NCBI GenBank assembly: GCA_944321715.1
Contig: CALUMJ010000006.1
Coordinates: 42,174-106,173, forward strand
Source of the DNA: an uncultured Muribaculaceae bacterium
GTDB lineage: Bacteria > Bacteroidota > Bacteroidia > Bacteroidales > Muribaculaceae
Length of the DNA stretch: 64,000 bases
Direction: 5' to 3'
Shown here: positions 7,819 through 17,539 of the stretch, piece by piece
Numbering within the stretch: position 1 is the first letter of the stretch
Layout: each line of letters starts with the position of its first letter
Made by a program: the position numbers and the translations under genes
Notes under the pieces: generated by a model
The model's database searches: none
Told to the model about the DNA's origin: nothing
What the model saw: the letters and a program-made list of their open reading frames with translations, nothing else

Positions 7819-9249
7819 TTATACATTGCTCTCCACTCCGTTGCTGGCACGCACTTGCCTCAATTGCTGCTCAATGTCGCGCATACGCTTAGTGTTGAGC
7901 GGATAGAATGTTGCAACAAGAATCGCCACGCCAGCCACTATGGCAGGAATCCAGCTCATGAGCCACCACAGGCAGCTGACAGCCTGCTCGGGCTGCACTT
8001 GGCCGGGTGCAAGATTGGTCACATAGCCAAACATGCCCAAAATCCACATCACTGCAGCACCGCCAAATGCGCTGCCAAACTTCTGCGCCATCGACGACGA
8101 CGAGAATATCAATCCTGTCGAGGCCGTGTTGTACTTGAGCTCGGCGTAGTCCGACACGTCGGCATACATGCTCCAGATGAGCGGCGAAATGATGCCAGTG
8201 CATATCGAAATGACAATTTGCAGCAACAACATCATCCAGAAACCTGTTTGGCTGACTGGCACGAAGAAGAACGCAATGCTAAACACCACAAGGGCGAAAT
8301 TGACCCATATAAATGTACCCTTCTTCCCGAGCGCTTTGGTAATCGGCACTGTGAGCGACACGCCCACCATGTTTGCCACTTCGCCCACACTCAGGAACAA
8401 ACCCGAGTAGAACAAAATCTGAACGCCAAAGAGAAGCAGGTTAACCTCTTCACCTCTGGGAGCAACGACATCGGCAAAGAAATATGCCACCGTGGAGCCG
8501 CGCACGGTGTTGAACAGGTTGGTGCAAAGTGCAGCACCTATCATCAACCACCATGGCACATTAGCTACAAGAGCCTTGAGGTCATTCCCGACCGAAACGG
8601 TCGAAACACTCTTTATGCGTTCCTTGGTCAGCATAAAACAGCACAGGAACAATATGAAGCACACTACCGCGATGCACACCATTGCCCATTGGCTGCCAGC
8701 CGCAGCATCGGGCTGTCCGGGAGTGCCAAAAACGTTGTTTGCGAAGAAATTGGAAAGAGGTTCCCACGAAGCGAGCGCAATGAAGCTACCGCCGTAGGCA
8801 AAAAACATGCGGTAGGACGACAGCACGGTTTTCTGGTTGGAGTCGTCGGTAATCACGCCAAGCATCGCCCCGTATGGCACGTTTATGCCCGTGTAAACGG
8901 TCATCATCAATATGTAGGTAAAATATGCCCAAAACAGTTTTGCGCCATACCCCCAATCGGGAGTGGTGAACACAAGCACACCGCAAATTGCAAACGGTGC
9001 TGCCACCCACAACAAGTAAGGGCGGTATTTCCCCCAACGCGTGTGTGTACGGTCGGCAATAGTTCCCATCACAGGGTCGGAAACGGCATCCCAGATGCGC
9101 GTCACCAAAAACAGCATGGCAGCATCGTTGAACTCCAACCCAAATATATTGGAATAAAAGAATGGCAGGTAATACGACAACACTTTCCAGAACATCGACG
9201 AAGCCATGTCGCCAAAACCATACCCGATTTTTTCTCTTAATGGTATCAT
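7819..9249 (-). CDS. GPH-family sugar:cation symporter, probably for mannobiose
   Basis: 476 residues with about twelve membrane helices. The N-terminus has the family signature of the glycoside-pentoside-hexuronide group: WDAVSDPVMGTIADRT followed by WGKYRPYLLW. It belongs to the major facilitator fold, in the inner membrane. Its position between the GH130 phosphorylase and the epimerase matches the symporter of the B. fragilis mannan pathway, so I infer transport of beta-1,4-mannobiose or short manno-oligosaccharides from periplasm to cytoplasm. A terminator-like hairpin sits immediately before its start codon. Confidence 0.88.
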   Translation of the reverse strand: MIPLREKIGYGFGDMASSMFWKVLSYYLPFFYSNIFGLEFNDAAMLFLVTRIWDAVSDPVMGTIADRTHTRWGKYRPYLLWVAAPFAICGVLVFTTPDWGYGAKLFWAYFTYILMMTVYTGINVPYGAMLGVITDDSNQKTVLSSYRMFFAYGGSFIALASWEPLSNFFANNVFGTPGQPDAAAGSQWAMVCIAVVCFILFLCCFMLTKERIKSVSTVSVGNDLKALVANVPWWLMIGAALCTNLFNTVRGSTVAYFFADVVAPRGEEVNLLLFGVQILFYSGLFLSVGEVANMVGVSLTVPITKALGKKGTFIWVNFALVVFSIAFFFVPVSQTGFWMMLLLQIVISICTGIISPLIWSMYADVSDYAELKYNTASTGLIFSSSSMAQKFGSAFGGAAVMWILGMFGYVTNLAPGQVQPEQAVSCLWWLMSWIPAIVAGVAILVATFYPLNTKRMRDIEQQLRQVRASNGVESNV

Positions 9250-9253
9250 ATTG

Positions 9254-9302
9254 AAAAAAACAGCCTCCGCAACCCCTCTTCTCGTGGAGTGATTGGGAGG
9301 CT
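9254..9302 (-). terminator. Terminator/attenuator between GH130 and symporter
   Basis: On the minus strand AGCCTCC (9302-9296) pairs with GGAGGCT (9268-9262) and is followed by a run of seven T (9260-9254). The run ends five bases before the symporter ATG at 9249. It may end a share of transcripts before the transporter gene, or mask its start. Confidence 0.6.
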
Positions 9303-9314
9303 TGAACTTCTAAA

Positions 9315-10484
9315 TTACTTTTTAATTATTTTCAGATTCTTATCAATCAGGCGATTGAGAGTCTTTACCGATTCGCCTGTCGAGAGTCCATCGACTGGAG
9401 TATTCATGCAATAATCGACAAGCTGGTCAATCGTGGAAGTGGCCACGTGCATGCGCGTGTCGCACGAAGCATAGTAGATGTAAACAGTGCCATCCTCGTC
9501 GGCAATCCAGCCGTTGGTGAACAGGACGTTCATCACGTCACCGACGTATTCCTCGCCCACTGGAGCCATGAAATAGCCGCCGGGAGTGGCGATTTCACGC
9601 CAAGGCTCTTCGAGCGATGTCATGTACATGTAAAGCACATAACGCAGGCCCGATGCGCATCCACGCACGCCGTGAGCCAGGTGCAACCATCCTTTCGGTG
9701 TCTTTATTGGGTGCGGGCCCTCGCCATTCTTGCATTCCTTGATAGTGTGGTAATGGCGGCAGTCGATGATGCGCTCATCCTCGACAACGGCATTGGTGAT
9801 GTCGTCAACCAGTGCCCACCCTATGCCACCACCGCTACCGGCATCGATAAAGCCATCTTGCGGACGCGTATATAGGGCATACTTGCCATTGACAAACTCG
9901 GGGTGAAGCACCACGTTGCGCTGCTGGCTGCGGCTCTTCAGGTCGGGAAGGCGTTGCCAGTTGACCAAGTCCTTGGTGCGGGCTATGCCGCAAGTGGCTG
10001 TGGCCGCACTCAGGTCGTTGGGATAAGCCGGGTCGTGGCGCTCGACGCAGAACAAGCCATATACCCAGCCATCTTCATGCGCTGTGAGGCGCATGTCATA
10101 TATGTTCACGGCAGGGTCGTCGCTCTCGGGCATGGTGATGGGGTGGTCAAGGAAGCGGAAGTTGTCGATTCCATTAGGGCTCTCGGCAAGTGCGAAGAAC
10201 GACTTGCGGTCGTAACCTTCTACACGTACCACCAGCACATACTTCCCATTCCACTTGATAGCTCCCGAGTTGAGCACGGCGTTCACGCCGATGCGTTCCA
10301 TAAAGTATGGGTTGCTCTCGGGGTCATAGTCATAACGCCAGAACGGTGGAGCCATCTGTGCGGTCAGCACAGGATTTTTGTAACGGCAGAATATTCCATT
10401 GCCTTCAATCTTTTCGTTACGACGGCTCACCAATTCTTCATACTCACTTTCAATCTTATGCTTTCTCTCTTCAAAAAGTGTCAT
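9315..10484 (-). CDS. 4-O-beta-D-mannosyl-D-glucose phosphorylase (GH130, subfamily 1)
   Basis: 389 residues; a five-bladed beta-propeller family. The proposed proton donor lies in [19 protein letters not shown] (Asp130), equivalent by position to the catalytic aspartate of the B. fragilis enzyme. It has no signal peptide. The reaction cleaves mannosyl-glucose with phosphate to give mannose 1-phosphate and glucose. Next to the epimerase gene this completes the intracellular mannobiose route. Other GH130 members act on mannosyl-GlcNAc (subfamily 2), but the length, the N-terminal [16 protein letters not shown] block and the gene order favour subfamily 1. It starts 21 bp after the GH26 stop, so the two are likely co-transcribed. 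Confidence 0.9.
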   Translation of the reverse strand: MTLFEERKHKIESEYEELVSRRNEKIEGNGIFCRYKNPVLTAQMAPPFWRYDYDPESNPYFMERIGVNAVLNSGAIKWNGKYVLVVRVEGYDRKSFFALAESPNGIDNFRFLDHPITMPESDDPAVNIYDMRLTAHEDGWVYGLFCVERHDPAYPNDLSAATATCGIARTKDLVNWQRLPDLKSRSQQRNVVLHPEFVNGKYALYTRPQDGFIDAGSGGGIGWALVDDITNAVVEDERIIDCRHYHTIKECKNGEGPHPIKTPKGWLHLAHGVRGCASGLRYVLYMYMTSLEEPWREIATPGGYFMAPVGEEYVGDVMNVLFTNGWIADEDGTVYIYYASCDTRMHVATSTIDQLVDYCMNTPVDGLSTGESVKTLNRLIDKNLKIIKK

Positions 10485-10505
10485 AGCTGCAATTTTGTAT
10501 GTGTG

Positions 10506-11621
10506 TTATTTTATTTGCTCTAAATCTCGTGCAAAAAGAGTCCTACCATCATTGTAAAATTCCATGAACGACGGCACCGATGCATGGCCGGGATAGGGGG
10601 CGTAGAAGTGGCGCGGGTTGTCGTGTGCGTTGCGCCATACCGACACATAGCACACCGGGTATTGCTCGATGTTGGCAAGCAGCACGTCGGTCCACCAATT
10701 GTCCATCGGGATACCCTCGCTGCCTGTTTCGGTGAACGCCGCCAACTTGCCGCGCTCCTTGGCTACTTGGCAAGCAGCACCAATGACATTATTGATGCGC
10801 TCTACATACACGTCCTTGCCTTTCTCACCATCGAAGTGATACACATCGCCTCCCAGTATATCGACAATGCTGTCGCCCGGGTAGCGTTCGAGGTAGCTTT
10901 CCACATCGGCCACATTGTCCTTGTCGGGCGAATAAGCCCACAGCACGTTGTCGATGCCTTTTTCTTGAAAAATGTCATACGTGAGCTGCCACAACGCCTT
11001 GTAGTCATCGACCGAGCAATGGTCACGCCCCCACCAGAACCAACTGCCAGTGTGTTCGTGCCACGGACGGAACACCACACCTATGCGGCGACCGCTGTCG
11101 TCGCGCAACGAACCAATGAAATCGGCAGCGCGTCCTATCCACACCTTGATGGTGTCGTTGAGAGGATTACCCTCGGTGACGCATTGATGCACCACCTGCT
11201 CGCCGTCGGTGTTCCACGAGTCGCCCTTCGTCAGCGGATTACGGGCATGCCAACTAAATGTGCTGATGCCCCCGCGGCGGTCTTGTTTCGCCACCTCGCG
11301 GCGAATAAGCTCGAATGGCACACTATCGAGTTCCTTGGCACAAGCCCACTCGACAAGGCCCAAATCCCAGTTCATCACACCCGGGTAATCGCCGCAGACA
11401 CTGCGCACGTCGCAACTATCCTCGACCCATGCCCATGTGTGGCCGTATGCCGTAGCATCGTGCATGCCGAATGCAAAGCCATGGCGCGAGATGCTATCCA
11501 AGCGCACACGCAATTCCTCGGCCGGCGTTGCCTCGGGCTGTGGAGCAGCTTCGGTGCTTTTCGTTCCCGAACAGCTTGCCAAAGCTACTAAAAAAGGTAT
11601 ATATAGCAAAAACTTTTTCAT
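10506..11621 (-). CDS. GH26 beta-mannanase lipoprotein (first of two)
   Basis: 371 residues from the ATG at 11621. That start gives the signal peptide KKFLLYIPFLVALASCSG with lipidation at Cys17 and leaves 8 bp after the GH3 stop; a longer in-frame start at 11672 would overlap GH3 and spoil the signal. Clan GH-A catalytic residues are clear: acid/base Glu189 in FRPWHEH and nucleophile Glu298 in FTETG. Aromatic residues typical of the family, WFWWG, follow the acid/base. It probably acts as an endo- or mannobiose-producing mannanase in the periplasm or at the outer membrane. It matches the GH26 gene preceding GH130 in the B. fragilis operon, where mannobiose is the product passed on. Confidence 0.92.
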   Translation of the reverse strand: MKKFLLYIPFLVALASCSGTKSTEAAPQPEATPAEELRVRLDSISRHGFAFGMHDATAYGHTWAWVEDSCDVRSVCGDYPGVMNWDLGLVEWACAKELDSVPFELIRREVAKQDRRGGISTFSWHARNPLTKGDSWNTDGEQVVHQCVTEGNPLNDTIKVWIGRAADFIGSLRDDSGRRIGVVFRPWHEHTGSWFWWGRDHCSVDDYKALWQLTYDIFQEKGIDNVLWAYSPDKDNVADVESYLERYPGDSIVDILGGDVYHFDGEKGKDVYVERINNVIGAACQVAKERGKLAAFTETGSEGIPMDNWWTDVLLANIEQYPVCYVSVWRNAHDNPRHFYAPYPGHASVPSFMEFYNDGRTLFARDLEQIK

Positions 11622-11629
11622 GCTTGTAT

Positions 11630-13876
11630 TTATTTCTCTTTTACAACAAATTTCGACTTCAACAAATCGCAATCACGGCTCGAAGCTCCCACCATAACCA
11701 CAAAGCTGCCAGGCTCCACGACCAGCGAAAAACTGCTGTCGAGCATGGCGAGTTTGTCGGCAGTGAGGGTGAAATGCACACACTTCGCCTCGCCAGCTTT
11801 CAAATCCACACGCTTGAAGTCTTTCAATTCCTTGACCGGGCGCGTGAACGTGCTGTACTCGTCGCGGATATATAGCTGGACAATCTCCACACCGTCACTA
11901 TTGCCAGTGTTTGCCACTGTCACGGCCACATCAATCTGTCCACCGCCATCGGGACTGATTTCGCCCGAAAGCGAAAGGCGCGAATAAGCAAATGTGGTAT
12001 ATGACAGTCCGTAGCCGAACGGGTAAAGCGGTTCGCTCGACGCACACACGTAGGGGTGGAAATACATCGATGGCTTGTGGTCGTAATAGCTGCGTAACTG
12101 CCCCACCGAACGCGGAATGGTAATCGACAACTTGGCACTCGGATTCACCTTGCCGAAAATGATTTCGGCAATGGCTTGCCCGCCATACATTCCGGGTTCC
12201 CATGCCTCGATGATGGCAGCGACCTTGCCGGCTACACGCTCCACACCCAGCGGACGGCCATTGATAAGGACAAGCACCGTCGGCTTGCCCGATGCTGCGA
12301 CACGCTCAATAAGCTCGTATTGAAGCCCCACGAGGTCGATGTCGCTGCGGTCGGTATCTTCGCCGCCTGTGCGGTCATGCCACCGCCACCGCATCATGTA
12401 TTCACCAGCCACCACTATGTTCACATCGGCTTCACGTGCTGCCGAGGCAGCACGTTCTACCATGACTGCGTTCATGTTGCGCGGGTCCCAGCCTTGGTCA
12501 ACAAACATAACCTCGGCACTTTCCGCAGCTATGCTACGCACCCCGTCGAGCACGGTCACCACATTTTCGGGGCGTTGCTGAGCCGACCAGTCGCCCATGA
12601 TATTTTCGTCGTTGGCATTAATCCCCGTCACAAGTATCTTGTAGGCACGCTTGCAGTCGAGCGGAAGCCTCCCGTCGTTCTTTAGCAGCACGATGCTTTG
12701 CCGTGCGGCTTCGAGTGCCGTGCGGCGATGTTCATCGCACAAGCGCACTTGCATGGTATGCTCCTCGTCGGCGTAAGGGTGTTCAAACAGTCCCAGGCGG
12801 AACTTCATGATGAGAATGCGGCGCACACTTTCGTCGATGCGACTTTCGTCGATGAGCCCTTCCCTCACAAGCTGGCACACGGCATCAACCCACCCCGGGC
12901 CATGCATGTGCATATCCATTCCGGCCGTGATGCTTTGGCGATAAGCCTCCTCGACAGTTTCGGCCGTGCCGTGCAAGTCGTGTACATGCTCGATGTCCAT
13001 CCAGTCGCTCACCACAAAGCCGTCAAATCCCCACTCGCCACGCAGCACGTCGGTCATGAGCCAGCGGTTGCTGTGGCAAGGAACTCCGTTAAGCTCGTTG
13101 TGCGACGGCATCACTGTTGCCACGCCAGCATCTACCGCAGCCTTGAAAGGAGGGAAAAAGGTGGTACGCAACGTGCGCTCGCTCACGTCGGCAGGGCTGC
13201 CATTCGTGCCGTTCTCGGGCAAGCTGCCGCCCACCCAGTGCTTGGCGCAAGCCATCACGTCGGTTGCACCGTCAAGGTTGCCTTGCAAGCCTTCTACCGT
13301 CGCCACGCCCATGCGTTCGACAAGGTATCTGTCTTCGCCGTAGGTTTCGCCACAACGCCCCCACCGTGCATCGCGAGCCACTTCGACATTGGGGTTGAAA
13401 GTCCAGTGCATGTTCATGGCACGCATCTCGGCTGCAGTCTGCCGCGCAATGCGACGAGCAAGCCCGGGATTGAACGAGCAAGCCAGCCCCAAATTGCCCG
13501 GATAGACAGTATTGTCGAAGCAATAGGCGTTGCCATGTATAGCGTCAATGCCGAAAAGCAGCGGCACTGCCAAGCGGCTTTGCATTGCAAGGTGTTGCAA
13601 ATGGTTGGCCTCTTCGATTGTATTTACATGGAGGAACGAACCCACACGGCCCTGCTGCGTCCACAGTTCCAAATCTTCGGGCTTGCAGCCGACATATATA
13701 GCCTGAGCAGTATTGCGGAAAAGGTCACCGGCATTCATCAAGCCCAAATTGTGGCGAAAATGCTCGACCCCCACAAGCTGGTTGGTCTGCCCAACCTTTT
13801 CTTCGAGCGTCATGCGCCGCAAGAGGTCTTCGACCCTTTCGGCAACGGTTGCTGACGGATTTTTGTAGGTTTCCAT
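11630..13876 (-). CDS. GH3 beta-glycosidase (beta-glucosidase or beta-mannosidase-like)
   Basis: 748 residues in the usual GH3 order: TIM barrel (about 10-340) with nucleophile Asp291 in FVVSDWMDIE and the KH pair at 212-213, an alpha/beta sandwich (370-580) and a C-terminal fibronectin-III-like domain (about 640-735). No signal peptide is visible at the chosen ATG, and the short upstream ATG at 13898 is out of frame, so it may be cytoplasmic. In glucomannan use it could remove terminal beta-1,4-glucose from mixed oligosaccharides. I cannot tell glucosidase from other GH3 specificities from sequence alone. Confidence 0.88.
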   Translation of the reverse strand: METYKNPSATVAERVEDLLRRMTLEEKVGQTNQLVGVEHFRHNLGLMNAGDLFRNTAQAIYVGCKPEDLELWTQQGRVGSFLHVNTIEEANHLQHLAMQSRLAVPLLFGIDAIHGNAYCFDNTVYPGNLGLACSFNPGLARRIARQTAAEMRAMNMHWTFNPNVEVARDARWGRCGETYGEDRYLVERMGVATVEGLQGNLDGATDVMACAKHWVGGSLPENGTNGSPADVSERTLRTTFFPPFKAAVDAGVATVMPSHNELNGVPCHSNRWLMTDVLRGEWGFDGFVVSDWMDIEHVHDLHGTAETVEEAYRQSITAGMDMHMHGPGWVDAVCQLVREGLIDESRIDESVRRILIMKFRLGLFEHPYADEEHTMQVRLCDEHRRTALEAARQSIVLLKNDGRLPLDCKRAYKILVTGINANDENIMGDWSAQQRPENVVTVLDGVRSIAAESAEVMFVDQGWDPRNMNAVMVERAASAAREADVNIVVAGEYMMRWRWHDRTGGEDTDRSDIDLVGLQYELIERVAASGKPTVLVLINGRPLGVERVAGKVAAIIEAWEPGMYGGQAIAEIIFGKVNPSAKLSITIPRSVGQLRSYYDHKPSMYFHPYVCASSEPLYPFGYGLSYTTFAYSRLSLSGEISPDGGGQIDVAVTVANTGNSDGVEIVQLYIRDEYSTFTRPVKELKDFKRVDLKAGEAKCVHFTLTADKLAMLDSSFSLVVEPGSFVVMVGASSRDCDLLKSKFVVKEK

Positions 13877-13913
13877 ATAAATCTTTGATTTGTTTCATAT
13901 TGTCCGGCCGCTA

Positions 13914-13941
13914 CAGAGGTGCAAACACTCTTGCACCTCTG
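13914..13941. terminator. Strong hairpin before the GH3 gene
   Basis: An 11-bp perfect stem CAGAGGTGCAA / TTGCACCTCTG with a 6-base loop lies in the 89-bp gap between GH26 (stop at 13966) and GH3 (start 13876). There is no T-run after it on the minus strand, so processing or mRNA protection is as likely as termination. Confidence 0.5.
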
Positions 13942-13965
13942 CAATGGTGCGAGCCTATGCTGTAA

Positions 13966-15402
13966 TTATTTCAAGTCAGGCATTTCGTCACGAGTGATTA
14001 CATACTCGCTATTCATCAATTCGTTCCAGTAGTCGGCAGTATTGAGGCTGTAGTTGGCATCATCGACAGTCAGCAACAAGTTGCCGTCCTCATCGGTGTT
14101 ATACCACACCATGAACCACGACCAAGCCTCGCCCGAGAGGAAGCAGGTAGCCGGATTGGGCACATTGCCGCACTCGCTGAGTGTTACCATCTTGGTTCCA
14201 TCGCCGACAGCGGCAGCAAAGTCAAACTGCACCTTCTTCGAGTCGATATTGTCGGCATATATGTCCACACCTATAATGTCAACATAATCATTGCCCGGAT
14301 AGGCAGCGACAGCATCGTCGAGATAGTCGGCTGTATTCTCGGCAGGAACTTGCACAGTCCACACCCAAATGAGGTTGTTAAGCCCATAGACATTCACAAG
14401 CTGGTCGTAAAGGAGTTGCCACAATTGTTTGGTATATTCCGTGCCTTTCTTTCCCCACCAGAACCATGCGCCTTCCTCCATCGTGCCATAAAGGTCATAG
14501 TTGCCGGCAGCCTCGTGGAGCGGACGCCATATAACAGGAATACCTGCGTCTTGCAACTGGCTCAAATATCCTGCGACCTTGGCGATGTCGTTCATGATAA
14601 ATTCATGTTGCCAAGTACCTTCGGTGAGGGCAGCCTCGATGTCGAAGTCGGAATTTGCGCTGTAAGTGCTGATGTCGTCGCCTTCGTTAGTAGGCGTGTT
14701 CCAGTGCCACATATACGTTACAAGGCCATTGTTGTTCCATTGCGTCTGTGCTGGAGTGATGTCGCTGTAATCAATCCAGTTGGCAGGAGAATAGGCAAGA
14801 TGTATGAAATCATATCCAGTCAATGCCGGATACTTGCCGGTGGTGGTATAAATCAGGTCGGAGAACTCGTTGTCGTTGTCAACATTTGCCATCACACCCG
14901 AGAGTGTATGTGCCGTGTATTGCTCAAGCAAGAAATCATATACGTTACGAGCCTGTTGCGTGGCGTTACTATTGACGAGCGACGTGGTGATTAAGCTCTT
15001 GTCCAGCCCATCCTCGGTCGAGAACGTGATGGTGAGTGCATCAGAAGTCATCGTGGCATTGTCGTTGTTATAAAAAGCCCCTTCAGGCACCGACACTGTG
15101 TAATCGGTTCCGGCAGTAAGCGACAACGGTATTATCACGTTCTTAACATCGGCAGCGTCGATGGATGGGGTGACCGTAGTACCGTTGACAGTCACATTGA
15201 CTGCGTCGTTGACAGCCATGTGGTAGTTATACGAGAGGGTGAGCTGCGTAGTAGTCCCTGCAAGCACCGATGCACCCTCGGCAATCGACTGGCTGCGAAG
15301 CGTGACCGGTGTTTGGGTCATCGCCTTGTTGTCGTCGTCATCGCAAGCGACCAGTGCGCAAGCCATGAGGAGCAGTGCAGGTATATTTTTTAAAAATTTC
15401 AT
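13966..15402 (-). CDS. GH26 beta-mannanase lipoprotein with N-terminal Ig-like domain (second)
   Basis: 478 residues. The signal peptide ends LVACDDDD with lipidation at Cys20; the acidic residues right after the cysteine resemble the Bacteroidetes lipoprotein export signal for the outer face. Residues about 30-130 form a beta-sandwich of the bacterial Ig-like type (SbsA/Big_5-like: LSYNYHM, ADVKNVIIPLSL, SVPEGAF). The GH26 barrel follows (about 135-478) with acid/base Glu297 in WRPLHEAAG and nucleophile Glu410 in TLSECG. I infer that this is the surface endo-mannanase that makes oligosaccharides for SusCD. It shares the family but little sequence with the GH26 at 10506-11621, so division of labour (surface versus periplasm) is likely. 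Confidence 0.92.
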   Translation of the reverse strand: MKFLKNIPALLLMACALVACDDDDNKAMTQTPVTLRSQSIAEGASVLAGTTTQLTLSYNYHMAVNDAVNVTVNGTTVTPSIDAADVKNVIIPLSLTAGTDYTVSVPEGAFYNNDNATMTSDALTITFSTEDGLDKSLITTSLVNSNATQQARNVYDFLLEQYTAHTLSGVMANVDNDNEFSDLIYTTTGKYPALTGYDFIHLAYSPANWIDYSDITPAQTQWNNNGLVTYMWHWNTPTNEGDDISTYSANSDFDIEAALTEGTWQHEFIMNDIAKVAGYLSQLQDAGIPVIWRPLHEAAGNYDLYGTMEEGAWFWWGKKGTEYTKQLWQLLYDQLVNVYGLNNLIWVWTVQVPAENTADYLDDAVAAYPGNDYVDIIGVDIYADNIDSKKVQFDFAAAVGDGTKMVTLSECGNVPNPATCFLSGEAWSWFMVWYNTDEDGNLLLTVDDANYSLNTADYWNELMNSEYVITRDEMPDLK

Positions 15403-15452
15403 ATCTATGTCAAATAATATATTGAGAAAGTTACAATTTTTCTTCTAATAAA

Positions 15453-15486
15453 GCAAATGCCCGACCCGTAAAGGACGGGCATTTGC
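15453..15486 (-). terminator. Hairpin after the SGBP gene, before GH26
   Basis: Perfect 11-bp stem GCAAATGCCCG (15453-15463) / CGGGCATTTGC (15476-15486) in the 119-bp gap. On the minus strand it is followed by TTTATTAG. It probably reduces readthrough from the SusCD-SGBP genes into the enzyme genes, which would give more binding and import protein than enzyme. Confidence 0.6.
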
Positions 15487-15521
15487 ACTGAGTGTAGTTA
15501 TAATAAAACCTATTGAATGAA

Positions 15522-17519
15522 TCAAATTCCAGTAAGAGCTATGCGAGTAAGCGTCAGGTTGGCTCCGGTCAATATCAATCCGCCATCGTTGGCAAGTTCG
15601 TTCACGTCGTTGGCCGTCAGAGTATAGGAGTATGACGTGGTGCCAGCTTCAAGCAGCACTTCCGAGCCACCCACCGCAGTGCTCCAATCGACAAGTGCGG
15701 TCCATCCATTGCCCTTGGCGATGCGCAGCTGCCAGTAGTCAAACGAAGTGTCGAGTGTGTAATAGATAATCATAGTAGCTCCTGCGGGAACGGTGCTGAA
15801 ATCATATCCACCCCACGAAAGGGCATCAAGGGCATTCCAGCTGAGGTAGAACTCGCCTTCCCAGATGGTGGTTTCGGCAGGTGTGCCACCCACAAGGTTC
15901 ACCGTATAGGTCATCGACTGGCCGTTAGACGATGTGAGCACAAGCTCGCAAGTTTCGCCGGTGAGACCGGTCGGAACATTGAATTGCAGCATCTCGGTAG
16001 AGGCGATATACATGAATTGCACTGCAATACCGTTAACCGACACGCCAGTGAGCATGCTACCGTTTACTATGCCGACTTGTGCTACCGTGCCTACTTCGAT
16101 GCTCTCGGGCAAAGTGGGCAAATAAGCGCATTCGGGCGAGGTAATTGTAACCTCGGGAGCTTCGACGATTTCGCCATTACCCATAGCGAGGGTCAATGCC
16201 CCGGTTTCGGCACCCATTGTAGGCACGGTGAGGGTGATTTCGGTGGCCGACTGTGCCACAAAATCGGCACTCTCCACTACTGCACCGCCTGTGAACGTAA
16301 TGCTTGCCACAAGGTCGAGGTCGCTACCCGAGATGGTCAGGTCATTGCCACCACTCACGCCTCCGGCAGGAGAGTAAGAGTTAACCGACGGCTTGAGCGT
16401 AGTGATTGCCACAGTGGCAGTCTTGCCAGCAGCCGTGTTGAGTGTGATGTCGCCCGACTGAGCGGCAGCCGGCATGGTCACGGTGATTTCGGTAGCCGAT
16501 TGCGTGTCAAGTTCAGTGGCATCGGTCATGCCGGCAAAAGTCACATTGGTAACCAAGTCGAGGTCGGCACCTGTGATGGTGATTACATCGCCCTCGCGCA
16601 AGCCGGTAGCCGGAACGGCTGCAAGCTCGGTAGGCACAGCCATAGTCAAGTTGGCGATAACCACCTCTATACCCGAAGCCGGGAGCATGCGTATCTCGCC
16701 ATCGGTAGCATCATCGCGCAAGGTAATGTTGAGAGCTTCGTTGGCGTATGTAAACTCGGCAATGCTGTCGTTAGGCATCAACACCGTGGTTACCAAGTCG
16801 AGGTCGGTACCAGTGATTGTCACCACGTCGCCAGGTTTCCTATTGGTGAGGTTCACAACCTGTGCCACAGCAGGCAATGTAACTGTCAATTCCTCTTCCG
16901 AGTAAATCTCGTTGGCAATGCCATTGGCTTCGGCAGTTCCATCTTCTTGTATGCCAAGGTCCGACACGCCGATATAGCCTGTTTGAGCCTCGGCTGGAAC
17001 AATTACCCTTATTTCATTGCGAGTGCGGTCGGACTCGGGCACTTCCACAGTCACGCCATCCTCGAAGATAACGGCGCGCATCAAGTTGAGGTATTCACCC
17101 GTAATCACCAACTCGTCGCCGGGCCTAACGGTCTTGGGCGAGAAATCCTCAATCGAAACAGGTTCGAGGTATGTGATTTCAGTGATTGTTTCAATCTGGC
17201 CTTGCGGCGTGTTGAGGATAACTTTTCCCACCTCGGCATCTTGCGGAACGGTAACGGTGATTTCCTCATTGCTGACAACCGTGATGTCGGTGATTTCGTC
17301 ACAGCCGGGGATAACCACGCCTGTAACCTGGTTCATGCCGCTACCGATGAATCGCAACTCACCGCCACGAGCCACAGGACATGGACCGAACACATTCAGT
17401 TTTATGCCGCCTGTGAATTGGTTGGTGTCGAGGTCGTCATTGTCACAAGCCGTGAACATGAAGCCGCTCACCACCAGCAGGCACATCATTATAAATGATG
17501 ATATTTTATATTTCTTCAT
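15522..17519 (-). CDS. Surface lipoprotein with tandem IPT/TIG repeats, glycan-binding (SGBP)
   Basis: 665 residues. Signal peptide with lipobox FTAC (Cys25) followed by DNDD, an export-type signal. The body is a chain of roughly six IPT/TIG immunoglobulin-like repeats, each with the pattern PG-D-VITG-LDLVT-V-F...ITVTVP (for example GDVITITGADLDLVTNV). The C-terminal 120 residues are different, a Trp- and Tyr-rich beta-sandwich (TIWEGEFYLSWN, FDYWQLRIAKGNGW) that is the likely glycan-binding tip. The design suggests a long rod lifting a binding module off the cell surface. It lies 20 bp after the next SGBP gene in the SusCD operon. Ligand inferred: mannan. Confidence 0.85.
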   Translation of the reverse strand: MKKYKISSFIMMCLLVVSGFMFTACDNDDLDTNQFTGGIKLNVFGPCPVARGGELRFIGSGMNQVTGVVIPGCDEITDITVVSNEEITVTVPQDAEVGKVILNTPQGQIETITEITYLEPVSIEDFSPKTVRPGDELVITGEYLNLMRAVIFEDGVTVEVPESDRTRNEIRVIVPAEAQTGYIGVSDLGIQEDGTAEANGIANEIYSEEELTVTLPAVAQVVNLTNRKPGDVVTITGTDLDLVTTVLMPNDSIAEFTYANEALNITLRDDATDGEIRMLPASGIEVVIANLTMAVPTELAAVPATGLREGDVITITGADLDLVTNVTFAGMTDATELDTQSATEITVTMPAAAQSGDITLNTAAGKTATVAITTLKPSVNSYSPAGGVSGGNDLTISGSDLDLVASITFTGGAVVESADFVAQSATEITLTVPTMGAETGALTLAMGNGEIVEAPEVTITSPECAYLPTLPESIEVGTVAQVGIVNGSMLTGVSVNGIAVQFMYIASTEMLQFNVPTGLTGETCELVLTSSNGQSMTYTVNLVGGTPAETTIWEGEFYLSWNALDALSWGGYDFSTVPAGATMIIYYTLDTSFDYWQLRIAKGNGWTALVDWSTAVGGSEVLLEAGTTSYSYTLTANDVNELANDGGLILTGANLTLTRIALTGI

Positions 17520-17539
17520 TTCAGTATCAAATTTTCAAG

